Shown: positions 46,083-56,821, counted from the stretch's first letter. The stretch is 64,000 bases of DNA from Plotosus lineatus (GCA_024760905.1 CM045733.1:42792501-42856500), one strand, 5' to 3'. The notes: generated by a model from the sequence alone, not told the origin. Numbers and translations: made by a program.

Positions 46083-46548
46083 AAATCATCTGAACCTACA
46101 AGGGCCCATGTGAATTAGTAATTTCCACCCTAAACCTAATAGCTGGTTTAACCACCTTTTGTAGCAATAACTGCAGTCAAGTGTTCGATAAGAGGCAACG
46201 AGTCTTTCACATCGCTGTGATAGGATTTTGGCCAGCCAACTCTTCTCTACAGAATTGTTGAACATCAACCATACTGGTTAGTTTTTGGGCACGAATAGCC
46301 TTTTTAAGGTCATGCCACTGCATCTCAATAGGGTTCAGGTCGGGACTTTGACTAGGCCGCTCCAAAACTCTCATTTTGTTATTTTTTTAGCCATTCAGAA
46401 TTGGACTTGCTGGTGTGCTTCGGATCATTGTCTTGCCGCAAAACCCAGGTTTGCTTTAGCTTGAGGTCTCAAACTGATGAACGAACGTTCTTCGCCAGTC
46501 TGGGTAGCGAGCAGAATTCACGGTTCCATCAATCATGACAAGTCGCCC
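46083..46548 (-). mobile_element. Tc1-like transposase C-terminal relic (second family)
   Basis: On the minus strand, broken frames give DDPKHTSKSNSEWLKK-like, SRPEPN and AKILSQRCERLVASYRTL, the C-terminal DDE part and tail of a Tc1-like transposase. Also visible on the plus strand as ccaccttttgtagcaataac and catgccactgcatctcaata. It stops abruptly at about 46548, where RTE copy 5 begins. A different lineage from 40620..41589. Confidence 0.78.
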
Positions 46549-46971
46549 TTTTGGGTGCTCAGGAAGTGCTTCCAGACGACTGGACGACTAAAGCTAATGT
46601 GATCAGGGAGACAGGTAGGAGAGTACTTGGGGTGTCCTCTGGAAGGCAAGTAGATAAGGAGAGTTGGTGGTGGAATGAGGAAGTGCAGGAGTGTGTACAG
46701 AGGAAGGGGTAGCTAAGAAGTGGGACATATAGAGGACTGAACAGAGTAAACAGGAGTACAGGGAGACACAGCGTAAGGTGAAGGTAGCGATGTCAAAGGC
46801 CAGGCAGAGGGCGTATAATGATTTCTATGCAAGGTTGGACAGTAAGGAGGGAGAAAATGATTTATACAGGTTGGCACAGCAGAGAGATAGAGATGGGAAG
46901 GATGTGTAGCATGTTAGAGTGATTAAGAACAGAGAGGGAAATGTATTGACTGATGACAGAAGTGTGCAGGG

Positions 46972-47310
46972 GGGCAGTGGTGGTAGTATAGGGCACAGGA
47001 TCATTGATCCAAAGCTTGGGGGTTCGAGTCCCACTCTCCACAAGGTTGTCACTGTCCTCCCCAGTGCAGCTAAATGGGTTATCAAATGCCGGCCATGCCT
47101 CTCACTGTCTATGGTGTGAGGCATGTAAAAGAACCATTGCTGACTTTCAACAAGAGGAGGCTGCAAAGCCGTTGGCGTGTTTCCACCCTGCAATGGCCTG
47201 GCGAGCTGTCCAGGGTGTACTCTGCCTTCGCCCGAAGTTGGTTGGGATGGGCGCCAGCCTCCCCGCAACCCTAATTAGGATTAAGCGGTTACAGAAAATG
47301 AATGAATGAA
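46972..47310 (+). mobile_element. Full-length SINE (L2-like tail) inside RTE copy 5
   Basis: Exact 14-bp target duplication agaagtgtgcaggg at 46958..46971 and 47311..47324; the word is the RTE sequence around the insertion. Head gggcagtggtggtagtatag, ggttcgagtcc; body aaatgggttatcaaatgccg, aaccattgctgactttc, gcgtgtttccaccctgcaat; tail ttgggatgggcgccagcctc, aaccctaattaggattaagc, and terminal aatgaatgaatgaa. The reference for the L2-like-tail subtype (339 bp). Confidence 0.95.
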
Positions 47311-47356
47311 AGAAGTGTGCAGGGAAGATGGAAAGAGTACTTTGAAGAGCTGATGA

Positions 47357-48853
47357 ATGAGGAAAATGAGGAAGAAAAAAGTAGAAGAGGTGACCATTGA
47401 GGATCAGGAAGTAGCAAAGATTTGTAAGGGTGAAGTGAGGAGGGCATTGAAGAGGATGAAGAGTGGAAAGGCAGTTGGTCCTGATGACATACCAGTGGAG
47501 GCATGGAAGTGTCTAGGAGAAGTAGCAATAAATTTTCTGACAAGAATATTCAACAAGGTTTTAGAGAGTGAGAGGATGCCGGAGGAATGGAGAAGAGTGC
47601 GGATGCCCATTTTTAAGAACAAGGGAAACATGCAGAGTTGTGGCAACTACAGAGGGATAGTGTTGATGAGCAATACGATGAAGTTATGGGAAAAAATAAT
47701 GGAAGCGAGACGAAGGGCAGAGGTCCGCATTTGTGAACAACAGTTTGGTTTCATGCCAAGAAAGAGCACCACAGATGCAGTGTTTGCCTTGAGGATGTTA
47801 ATAAAGAAGTACAGAGAAGGTCAGAAGGAGCTGCATTGTGCCTTTGTGGATCTGGAGAAAGCATATGACAGGGTGCCGAGAGAGGAACTGTGGTGTTGCA
47901 TGAGGAAGTCTGGAGTGGCAGAGAAGTATGTTAGAGTGGTGCAGGACATGCATGAGAGTTGTAAGACAGTGGTGAGGTGTGCTGTCGGTGTGAAAGAAGA
48001 GTTCAAGGTTGAGGTAGAACTGCATCAAGGGTCAGCTCTGAGCCCCTTCTTGTTTGCAATGGTGATGGACAGGCTGACAGACGAGATTAGACAAGATTCC
48101 CCATGGACTATGATGTTTGCAGATGACATTGTGATCTGCAGAGAACAAGTGCAAGAAAATCTAGAGTTGTGGAGGTATGCCCTGGAAAGGAGGGGAATGA
48201 AGGTTAGCCTCAGTAAGACAGAATACATGTGTGTGAACGACAAGGACTCAAGACGAATGGTAAGGTTACAGGGAGCAGAGATAAAGAAGGTGGAGGATTT
48301 TGTACTTAGGCTCAACAATCCAGAGCATGGAGAGTGTGGAAAAGAGATGAAGCATGTGCAGGCAGGTTGGAATGATTGGAGAAAAGTGTCCGGTGTGATG
48401 TGTGATAGGAAGGTATCGGCAAGAATGAAAGGAAAATTGTACAAGAAGCTTTTGAGGCCAGCGATGTTGTACGGTTTAGAAACAGTGGCACTGGGGGAAA
48501 AACAGGAAGCAGAGCTGGAGGTAGCAGAGATGAAAATGTTGAGGTTCTCTTTGGGAGTAACGAGGATGGATAGGATCAGGAATGAGCACATCAGAGGGAC
48601 AGCACATGTAAGACGTTTTGGAGACAAAGTCAGAGAGGCTAGATTGAGATGGTTCGGACATGTACAGAGGAGGGATAGTGACTATATTGGTAGTAGGATG
48701 CTGAGGTTGGAACTACCAGGCCGAAGGCCTAGCGGAAGACCAAAGAGGAGATTTATGAATATGGTGAAGGAGGACATGAAGGTTGTTGGCATAAGAGAAG
48801 AAGATGCAGAGGACAGGGTGAGATGGAGGAAGATTTGCTGTGGCAACCCCTGA
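47357..48853 (+). pseudogene. RTE reverse transcriptase ORF, 498 codons open (copy 5)
   Basis: The longest continuous frame in the window. Order: GKAVGPDDIPVEAW (about residues 38-50), NYRGIVLMSNTMKLWEK (97-112), FGFMPRKSTTDAVF (131-144), FVDLEKAYDRVPREE (motif A, 164-178), HQGSALSPFLFAMVMD (motif B, 223-238), FADDIVIC (motif C, 254-261), LYGLETVALGEKQEAEL, RWFGHVQRRDSDYIGS and the Arg-rich end. Catalytic Asp residues are present. It lacks the endonuclease and a functional promoter, a small in-frame loss follows FADD, and a locally shifted VLRLNNPEHGE replaces the family's KYLGS-type stretch. Open by chance or young; not a functional gene by itself. Confidence 0.88.
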
Positions 48854-48914
48854 AGGGAACAGCCGGAAGGAAAAGAAGAAGAAAAAAGACATGCATACAA
48901 TGATATATATATAT

Positions 48915-49695
48915 ATATCGAATTCCGCGAGGTAGGATCCCCCCCCCCCCCAAAACCCCCGTGACTGACGTATGCGTACATGTATATGTGTATGTCTGTC
49001 TTCCTTTTGGCTGTTTCCCTTTTTTACTTGGGAGTTGCCACAGCGAATCATCTGATTCGCACGTTTGATTTGGCAGAGGTTTTTATGTCGGATGCCCTTC
49101 CTGTCACAACCCTTTATAGCAAGGGACAGAAACACGCTGACGACTTTGCAGCCTACTCTTTACGAAAGTCAGCAATGGTTCTTTTACATGTCTCTCACCA
49201 TAGACAGTGAGAGACATGGCCCGGCTTTGATAACCCTGTTAGCTGCACTGGGGGGACAGTGACAACCCTGTGGAGAGTGGGACTCGAACCCCCAACCTTT
49301 GGATCAGCGATCCAGCGTCCTATACCACTAGACCACCACTGCCCCTACGTAACATCGATAAATATACGTAATGCCATAAATGCTTATAAAAACAATTAAA
49401 ACATTAAAAATGAATGCGTAAAATGTAAATAAAAAAATAAACACACATATACTGACGCGTGCACGCACCACGCACGCAACGCAGATGTGCACCTCACAAA
49501 AATGTAACTAGTTTTCATGGGAGATTTTGGGTTTTTTTTTTTTTTTGCATAATTGGCCTTGCTTTTGTGACATTTTCCTAATGTTTTCCCTTATTCTTCC
49601 TTAATTTCCTTATTTTTTATTCGATGAATAAATTTTAAAAAATGCGAGGCACTGAAACCGCATGAATTAAAGCACGAAATAGCGAGGGATCCCTG
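48915..49695 (-). mobile_element. cagggatccct element interrupted by a SINE
   Basis: The right-end part 48920..48999 (gaggtaggatcc, gtgactgacgtatgcgtaca) and the left-end part 49346..49695 (catcgataaatatacg, tgcacctcacaaaaatgtaa, ttcatgggagattttggg, gcgagggatccctg) flank the SINE. Minus orientation. It abuts (GT)n at 49696. Confidence 0.8.
49000..49345 (-). mobile_element. SINE with RTE-derived tail, full length
   Basis: Minus strand: head tggtggtctagtggtatagg and ggttcgagtcc; body; gtgtttctgtcccttgcta; then RTE leader sequence (gttgtgacaggaagggcatc, atgccaaatc-like), gcgaatcagatgattcgctg as the junction, then the RTE 3' end (tggcaactcccaagtaaaaa, agccaaaaggaag). Inserted within a cagggatccct element. 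The target duplication is not clear because both flanks are TA/GT-rich. Confidence 0.88.
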
Positions 49696-49699
49696 TGTG

Positions 49700-50670
49700 T
49701 GTGTGTGCGCACACGCACACACGAATGGAAAAGTTGGAAATGAAAAAGTTACATTTCAACTAACACTGGACCCTGTCAGGCATGCAATATGGAATCTCAT
49801 CTTATAGCATCTCTTGTTTCATTTTACAAGTAATTAAAATTTGTAAACAAATTCCCACCCCCACCCCACAGCTCTTAAACCCAATTTTTCTTTTGTAGTA
49901 AACTGTTCGGCGCATTTTCGGGTTTTAAACTAACTTCATTGGAAAACTGAGCTATGAAATTTCATCAAGACCCATGAATCAACCTTCTAATGTACAGAAG
50001 AAAGCAAAAGTTCCAGACCAATTAATGAAAAGGAAAAACAGGAGTTTGAGAAAGATCATAGTCATTTCATAATGGTCTGCTCAAGTCTCTCCAGTGTGTA
50101 CACAAGCACAGTGATGAAAATAATACAGAGGTCAGTGTTGTGTGTGTATGCATATAATAACAAAAAATGTAATATAATTGGACAAATCTTCAAGGGTGTG
50201 AGAGCCAACTCGTGGAAAAGGGGGGGAAGCAACATCCTGGTTTTAATCCACCATTTACCCCACCCCGCTTATAATAATACTACTAATGATTAAAAAAAAA
50301 AAACAGTTCTGTGTCAAGTTTTTTTTTTAAACAAATGGTCTCTTTGAACACCCTTGTGTGTGTGCGCATAAATAAACAAGAAATGTAATAGAATTGGATA
50401 ATCATATAATCCTGTTATGAAATCAGAACAGCTGACCTATTAAAATGTTAGAGAAGGAGTGGCCTTAAAAAGTCACGGGGTGAAAGGACGGGCGTTTATA
50501 AATATTACACTGCAGAGAGGACGAAATTCTGAGATTATTACTCCAATAACATAATACTGCAATCAGCTTTCCTCAGAAATCTATTTTACTTCTGTGTACT
50601 CTAGCTACAGAAAAGAGGAGCGAAGCAGTAGTGACACCTGACCAACCAATGCCTACACAACATCCAAGCC
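49700..50670. other. Non-coding downstream of tmtc3
   Basis: A short GT/CA tract at 49698..49722 and AT-rich sequence; nothing recognised. Confidence 0.35.
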
Positions 50671-50671
50671 T

Positions 50672-50677
50672 TTTATT
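50672..50677 (-). terminator. tmtc3: Candidate tmtc3 poly(A) signal
   Basis: tttatt on the plus strand is AATAAA on the minus strand. It is the first such hexamer downstream of the tmtc3 stop codon, which would give a 3' UTR of about 1.45 kb. Variants such as ATTAAA occur closer, so this is only a candidate. Confidence 0.35.
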
Positions 50678-52135
50678 AGACACAAGCTGGCCAGCTAACT
50701 GAGATGAGAAAAATCAGTGTTCTTAATTTAACACATGAATATCTGAGTTAATTTGTACACCATAATGAATTGGAAAATGCTGATAAATACAAAAAACTTT
50801 TTTTTTTTAACATTTTGTATAATACTTTCCCCCCACACACAGACAGTCAAAGGCTTATGAAAGTGGAAATGCTAGAATGTTCACTGACAGTTTCAGTTAA
50901 AAAATAATCCCTCATCAGCAATCAAACATCAAAAAGGCCATGTGTCAAGTACCTTGAATCTCTGCAGTGTATGCAGCTAACATGATAATCACAGGCTTGT
51001 AATATGTGACACATTCACACAGCAAAAGAGGTTGGGTGGGGAGGAGAGAGAGAGAGAGAGAGAGAATTAGCATTATTAAGTCTTAAGCGTTTGTGGCCTG
51101 TGGGAAAATCCATGTGTGTCAATTATTTCAAGTGCATTTGAGAACAGTCACGTCACAATTTTCCTAAAGGCCTAAACGTAGAAATAAAAGCCAAACCAAA
51201 CAATCTCACGAGCTGACAAACGTCAGAGCATGGTGGCTCTTTGACAGCAGACTGTCATATATTTTAAAAAGTTGAAGCAAGACTATTAAAATAAGATGAA
51301 TAATGGAAACGCAAACCAGTAGAGCTTTCACTTTAAATCTAAAATAGAGAAAATCCAAATCCTAAAAAGTCAAGAGAGAATCAGGCACATCTTTGTAGAT
51401 TTGATCTTGGACAATACAGTACCTCATAAATAAAGCAAGGACATTTACCAATAACAATATATCAATTTAAGTCAGGACGTATCTTGTTCTTCCTCTGTGC
51501 CTCACTAGATTGAGTCTTTGAGCTCAGTTAGAAATCCTGGATCATGACTCAAAAGCTATAAATGAAGAGACGACCTCGGTTAGCCATGACATCAACATCC
51601 CCTGATGATGTTAGAGCAATTTAATTAAAGCCATGACACCACAACAGAAAGTGGATGAACAGCAGGCAAGTATGCAAAGAAAAACGAGTCATTGGAAAGG
51701 AAGCACACTGAGTGCCCACAGCATTACTTCCTTTAATTGTCTGGGTTTTAAGAATTACCATGTCTAATTTGCTGAGGAAGTGTCAATACAGTCTCCCAAG
51801 CTTCTTACCCACTGATCCAGTGATTCAAAAAAGTAAATTCCCACAAAATACACTTTTCCACCCATCGTAGAAAAATACACAGATAAGCACTCCGTCATTT
51901 GTTCATTCAGCCATTCATTCATTAGATAATTTTGTTAAGTACCTAATGTTGTGCTTTGCCCCATTACTCATGATTGCTTACCTGATGTAGGTTAAATATT
52001 CACTAAACAGGGTTTTTCTGCCCATGTTCTTATTCAAATGCATAAACAAACTTTTGTTTTGGAAACCTCACAAATCCTCTTCCCTGTTCTTTCAAAAGTA
52101 CCTATAAATGTAGAATAGAGACAGCTTCAAAAAGG
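50678..52135 (-). other. tmtc3: Presumed tmtc3 3' UTR
   Basis: Repeat-poor stretch directly after the tmtc3 stop codon, in contrast to the repeat-dense sequence on both sides. It has a (GA)n tract at 51042..51064 and no coding frame. The UTR assignment is inferred from position and low repeat content only. Confidence 0.45.
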
Positions 52136-52947
52136 TTAATCATTGCTTAATATGCGTTCGATTTCCTCCAGTCTCTTCAATGCTGCCTCCCTTTTCTTTT
52201 CAATGTCTTTAATCTCTTGTGTGGATTTGTTCTTAGTCCGCTTTTCAGGTTGGCTGGTGTCCAACTTCTCCCGGCCACTGGCGTTTTCTTCCTGGGAGAA
52301 TTTCTGCAAATTCTTCTCTACCCCTGTATCCTCATCTTCCATTCTCTTGGTCTGCTTCAGTTGTTTTGCAGATACCTCACCTCCCTCTGCCGGTTCCAAT
52401 GGCTTTCCTGCAGGGCTTATGGCTGCCATTTTGGCACGGACGATAGCAAGATGGCGTTGTACATACTCCTCGTGCGGTGCCATAACTAGTGTCTCTTGGA
52501 GACACTGCTCTGCCCGCAGCAACTGACGCTCCTCAAAGTAGACCACACACAAATTGTGCTTGGCCTGAACATTTCCTGGGTCAGAACGCAGGATGCGCTC
52601 GAAGGCTTCCCGTGCACCATGTGTGTCCTTTAGCTGGTTCATAAGAATGTCACCTTTAAGTATAAGGCCCTTGGAGTGCTCAGGGTGATGGTGCAGGAGC
52701 TCTTCTAACACAGCCAGAGCATCACGCTCGCGCTTCCCCTGTGCCAGCAACAGTGCCAGGTTGAAGAGGGCACTGCGAAAACCTGGCTGTAGTGTAATGG
52801 CTTTGCGCATCCAGTGTTCTGCTGCCTCGTTTTCCTCAGCATCCATGGCCAGCATGCCTAGGTTAAAGTAGCCATTGGCATCGTTAGGTTCCTCCTTCAC
52901 GTAGCTTAGGAAGCGACGATTTGCTTCAGGACGGAATTTTACCTCAC
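52136..52947 (-). CDS. tmtc3: tmtc3, last coding exon (C-terminal TPR region)
   Basis: Encodes about 269 residues of the C-terminus of TMTC3, an ER membrane O-mannosyltransferase that modifies cadherins; the TPR half faces the ER lumen in this family. The splice acceptor is tgtgtcgtag just before 52947, leaving a phase-1 start with G-EVKFRPEANRR. Four TPR units are visible: GYFNLGMLAMDAEENEAAE, SALFNLALLLAQGKRERDA, GLILKGDILMNQLKDTHGA and KHNLCVVYFEERQLLRAE. Then LVMAPHEEYVQRHLAIVRAK, a variable charged linker and the conserved end KKREAALKRLEEIERILSND. Stop TAA at 52136..52138. The N-terminal membrane part and earlier TPRs lie upstream, outside the window. Family identity (TMTC3 rather than TMTC1/2/4) rests on recalled similarity of the EVK-RPEA start and the LKRLEEIERIL end. 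Confidence 0.9.
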
Positions 52948-53060
52948 CTACGACACAAAACATTGCATTTGAAATAATGGTTAACTTTTGGTGCAAGAGA
53001 TTTTTTTAATTTCCTACCACAACCATTAAATCATATTTGAAGGAATCCTAAAGCCTTAAC

Positions 53061-53310
53061 ACCAGTGAAGCTAACTGGGTTATCAAAGTCAGGCCATGTC
53101 TCTCACTGTCTATGGTGAGAGGCATGTAAAAGAACCATTGCTGACTTTCATAAAGAGTAGGCTGCAAAGCCTTCAGCATGTTTCTGTCCCTTGCTAACGG
53201 GTTGTGTCAGGAAGGGCATCCGACGTAAAAACCTATGCCAAATCAAACATGTGAATCATTCACTGCGGTGACCCCTGATAAAGGGAAAAAAACAAAAGGA
53301 AATCTCTCTG
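53061..53310 (+). mobile_element. SINE with RTE-derived tail, head missing, in tmtc3 intron
   Basis: Target duplication aagccttaac (53051..53060 and 53311..53320). Body from agctaactgggttatcaaag, then gtttctgtcccttgctaacg, the RTE leader block ggttgtgtcaggaagggcat and ccgacgtaaaa, ccaaatcaaacatgtgaatc, joined to the RTE 3' end cactgcggtgacccctgata and aagg. The tRNA head is truncated. Antisense to tmtc3. Confidence 0.9.
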
Positions 53311-53320
53311 AAGCCTTAAC

Positions 53321-54000
53321 CCCACCCAGATGGCCTGGCATTGACCCACACTAACCACATTCTTGTGGCCTACATACCACCATTGAACTATGGCAAATAT
53401 GGCAGCTGGAAAACATACCGAATTTAGCTTTTTCAAGACCTAGTCTTTCGCACATGCAGTGTTCAATGCAAAACTGCTGTTTTTCTCCTTAGTGAGACAT
53501 TCATTAATCACACTTGGAAGCTCATCATTTTATCAGCAAGATTGGCTGAGTGAGGTGATCTCGCTTCACTGCCAAGTAACCTGAAGTGCAGTTCAAATGT
53601 GAGAACAACGTCCACTACTGCAGAGCTACATTGTGCTACAAAGCACAAACTGACCCAAAGACCAAGATAGAAAACAGAATAAATCCCATGTGCTCTGCAT
53701 ATGCTAAACAATGAATAAAAGAAACTGAAAACAGGGGGTAAAACACTGAACACAATATAAAAAGGTTATAAACTGGTTCATATGTTTATTTAATGATTTT
53801 GTGCTGATTCTGCATTCTCTGTGCTCTGGTTCATACCAACTTGGTCCTGGCCGACCAGTCAGGTGTCTGTTATAATAGGACAGCAACTTACACCAGAAGG
53901 TAAAGGCTAACAGATTCTTCCTCTTGAAAACATCATTTCAGTTCGCTGCATTTTTCCTGATGGTGCACAGAGCACTGTAATACAATCCGCAGAAAGCGCT
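53321..54000. other. Presumed tmtc3 intron
   Basis: No exon of the expected TPR sequence could be read on the minus strand. Short frames only. Confidence 0.4.
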
Positions 54001-54004
54001 ACAT

Positions 54005-54160
54005 GTCTTACTAGTCAAATGTTTCAGAACATCCCATTTTTTCAGTGTTCTTAAAATGTGATCAATTCCAGTCCTTTGAATGGAAAGTGAAATGAACAAA
54101 TTAAGCTGAAATTCATGAGTAGAAAAGAACAAGAACATTTGCTTAAAATTTTTAAATCTT
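54005..54160. mobile_element. Possible Tc1-type MITE fragment
   Basis: actagtcaaatgtttcagaa followed by catcccattttttcag resembles the end of a common fish Tc1-like element (gtcaaaagtttt-type TIR); a related end occurs at 61722..61758. Confidence 0.45.
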
Positions 54161-54285
54161 GAGCACAATCTTCAGACTAAAACCTCATTGAGCTGGTTTG
54201 GAAGGAAGTGGACAAAAAGGTGGAGGCAAAGTAACCAATAAGTGCAATATATTTCTGAGGTCTGTTGGGAATTTCCAAAGCAATA

Positions 54286-54388
54286 CAGAAGGCCCTTGTT
54301 ATTCGTGGGGGTTTGGTTCCGGCCCCTCCCGCGAATGAAGATAATCCGCCAGTTCTGTACAAGAAGTAAAACCCCATGTATCATAGAT
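54286..54388 (+). mobile_element. Pogo/Tigger-type terminus
   Basis: TA-cagaaggcccttgttattc, then gggggtttggttccggcccc and cgcgaatgaagataatccg, a typical Tigger-like end. It runs into a microsatellite on the right, so the element is incomplete. Confidence 0.65.
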
Positions 54389-54408
54389 ACACACACACAC
54401 ACACACAG

Positions 54409-54496
<88 letters not shown>

Positions 54497-54569
54497 GATA
54501 TATATATATATATATATACACATATATACATATATATATATACATATATACACACATATATATACACAC

Positions 54570-54628
<59 letters not shown>
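54389..54628. repeat. 240-bp compound (CA)/(TA) microsatellite
   Basis: Multiple alternating CA, TA and TACA runs; the right end becomes (ATC)n where Rex3 begins. Confidence 0.97.
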
Positions 54629-54631
<3 letters not shown>

Positions 54632-56307
54632 CATCATCATCATCTTCTTCCGCTTAGTCCAGGGTCGGGTCACGGGGGCAGCAACCTCAGCAAAGAGGTC
54701 CAGACGTCCCTCTCCCGAGCCACTTCCTCTAACTCTCCCGGGGGGGCACCGAGGCGGTCCCAGACAAGCCGAGAGACATAGTCCCTCCAGCGTGTTCTAG
54801 GTCGACCCCGGGGTCTCTTCCCGGTTGGACATGCCCGAAACACCACACCAGGGAGGCGTCCGGGGGGCATTCTGACTAGATGCCCGAGCCACCTCAACTG
54901 GCCCCTCTCAATGCGGAGGAGCAGCGGATCTACTCCGAGCTCTCCCTGGATGGCGGAGCTTCTCACCTTATCTCGAAGGGAGAACCCCGCCACCCGGCAA
55001 ATGAAGCTCATTTCAGCCGCTTGTATCCGTGATCTTGTTCTTTCGGTCATTACCCAAAGCTCGTGACCATAGGTGAGGGTTGGAACGTAGATCGACTGGT
55101 AAATTGAGAGCTTTGCCTTGCGGCTCAACTCCTTCTTCACCACGACGGACCGGTACAGGCACCGCTTAACAGCAGAGGCTGCAGCGATCCGTCTGTCGAT
55201 CTCTCGCTCCATCCTTCCCTCACTCGTAAACAAGACCCCAAGATACTTAAACTCCTCCACTTGGGGCAGGACCTCATTCCCAACCCGGAGGGTGCATTCC
55301 ACCCTTGTCCGACTGAGAACCATGGTCTCGGACTTGGAGGTACTGATCTTCATCCCGGCTGCTTCGCACTCAGCTGCGAATCGCTCCAATGAGAGCTGGA
55401 GGGCCCGACTTGATGAAGCCAAGAGGACAACATCATCCGCAAAAAGCAGAGATGATATCCGATGGCCACCAAACCAGAACCCCTCATCACCTCGACTGCG
55501 CCTAGAAATTCTGTCCATAAAAATTATGAACAGAATCGGTGACAAAGGACAGCCTTGGCGGACTCCAACTCCCACTGGAAATGAATCCGACCTGCTGTTA
55601 CCAATACGGACCAAACTCTCTGGTGATACAGCGACCGAATAGCTCGTAGCAACGGATCCGGAACGCCGTACTCTCGGAGCACGCCCCACAAGATCGTTCG
55701 AGGGACACGGTCGAAAGCCTTCTCCAAATCCACAAAGCACATGTGGACAGATTGGGCAAACTCCCATGCCCCCTCCAGAATCCTGTCGAGCGTATAGAGC
55801 TGGTCAAGAGTGCTGCGGCCAGGACGAAAACTCCTCCTGAATCCGAGGTTCAACTATTGGTCGGATCCTCCTCTCTAGTACCCCTGCATAGACTTTCCCA
55901 GGTAGGCTGAGGAGTGTAATTCCCCGATAATTGGAACACACCCTCTGGTTCCCCTTCTTAAAAATTGGGACCACCACCCCAGTTTGCCAATCCAGAGGCA
56001 CAGCCCCTGATGACCATGTGATGTTGCAGAGACGTGTCAACCAACACAGTCCGACAACATCCAGAGCCCTGAGATATTCCGGGCGGATCTCGTCCAACCC
56101 CGGAGCTCGACCACCGAGGAGCTTTTTGACAACCTCAGTGACCTCCACTCCAGTGATGGGCGGACCCTCACCCGAACCCCCAGGGTCTTCCTCTTCCACG
56201 GAGGGCGTGTTGGTGGGATTGAGGAGGTCCACAAAGTATTCCCTCCACCTCTAAACAACATCCCCAGTCAAGGTAAGCAGCTCCCCACCTCCACTGTAAA
56301 CAGTGTT
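54629..56307 (-). mobile_element. Rex3 LINE (RTE clade), 5'-truncated
   Basis: The 3' end carries the ATC/GAT tandem and, on the plus strand, catcttcttccgcttagtcc then agggtcgggtcacgggggca, the Rex3 signature. It contains RT and C-terminal regions; the endonuclease is missing. The 5' end runs into a microsatellite at about 56308. High GC and clean frames compared with 10440..11040 show a younger copy. Confidence 0.93.
54670..56261 (-). pseudogene. Rex3 reverse transcriptase, frameshifted
   Basis: Three overlapping frames. 56232..55804: [55 protein letters not shown]. 55853..55524: FRPGRSTLDQLYTLDRIL, CFVDLEKAFDRVPR (motif A). 55767..54670 (365 codons): VGVRQGCPLSPILFIIFMD (motif B), LLFADDVVLLASSSRAL (motif C), EFKYLGVLFTSEGRMERE, LTYGHELWVMTERTRSR, QLRWLGHLVRMPPGRLPG and [17 protein letters not shown]. 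Two frameshifts, near 55820 and 55590, inactivate it; catalytic Asp residues persist. Confidence 0.92.
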
Positions 56308-56541
<234 letters not shown>

Positions 56542-56546
<5 letters not shown>

Positions 56547-56748
56547 CCAGTGCAGCTCACATGGTTATCAGAGGCGGGCCAAAAAGTAGCCTGCAAAGTC
56601 AACAGTTTAATTTCTGTTTCTGTCCCTTGCTAAAAAGGGTTGTGTCGGGAAGGGCAGCCGACGTAAAAACCTCTGCCAAATCAAACGGGCGAATCAGATG
56701 ATTTGCTGTGGCGACTCCCGAGTAAAATGGAAAAAGCCAAAAGGAAGA
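56542..56748 (+). mobile_element. SINE with RTE-derived tail, head missing
   Basis: cccccagtgcagctcacatg, ggttatcagaggcgg, a deletion in the body, then ctgtcccttgctaaaaaggg, ttgtgtcgggaagggcagcc, gacgtaaaa (RTE leader), ccaaatcaaacgggcgaatc, agatgatttgctgtggcgac (junction), tcccgagtaaaatgg and agccaaaaggaag (RTE 3' end). The left side is eaten by a microsatellite; the tail merges with another. Confidence 0.85.
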
Positions 56749-56773
56749 CAGACATACATATATACATATATAT

Positions 56774-56820
<47 letters not shown>
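56749..56820. repeat. (TA)/(CA) microsatellite
   Basis: Ends a few bases before the target duplication of RTE copy 6. Confidence 0.97.

Positions 56821-56821
<1 letters not shown>

Larger units (their letters stand above)
46549..48890 (+). mobile_element. RTE-clade LINE, copy 5, 5'-truncated, holding a SINE
   Basis: Starts in the linker after the endonuclease (ggtgctcaggaagtgcttcc) and ends cctgaagggaacagccggaa with a GAA-rich tail at about 48888. A SINE (46972..47310) lies inside with a 14-bp target duplication made of RTE sequence. Downstream of the SINE the RT is open for 498 codons. No reliable outer target duplication was found; the left junction abuts a Tc1 relic. Confidence 0.92.

Noticed and set aside
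53402..53475. Possible tmtc3 exon on the minus strand ending at a gtatgt-like donor
   Set aside because: The frames do not resemble the TPR sequence expected before EVKFRPEA and contain stops in the matching phase.
54389..54628. Frames rich in IYIYIY, HTHTHT and CVCVCV
   Set aside because: Translations of TA/CA/GT microsatellites, also at 21016, 41590, 42734 and 56308; not genes.
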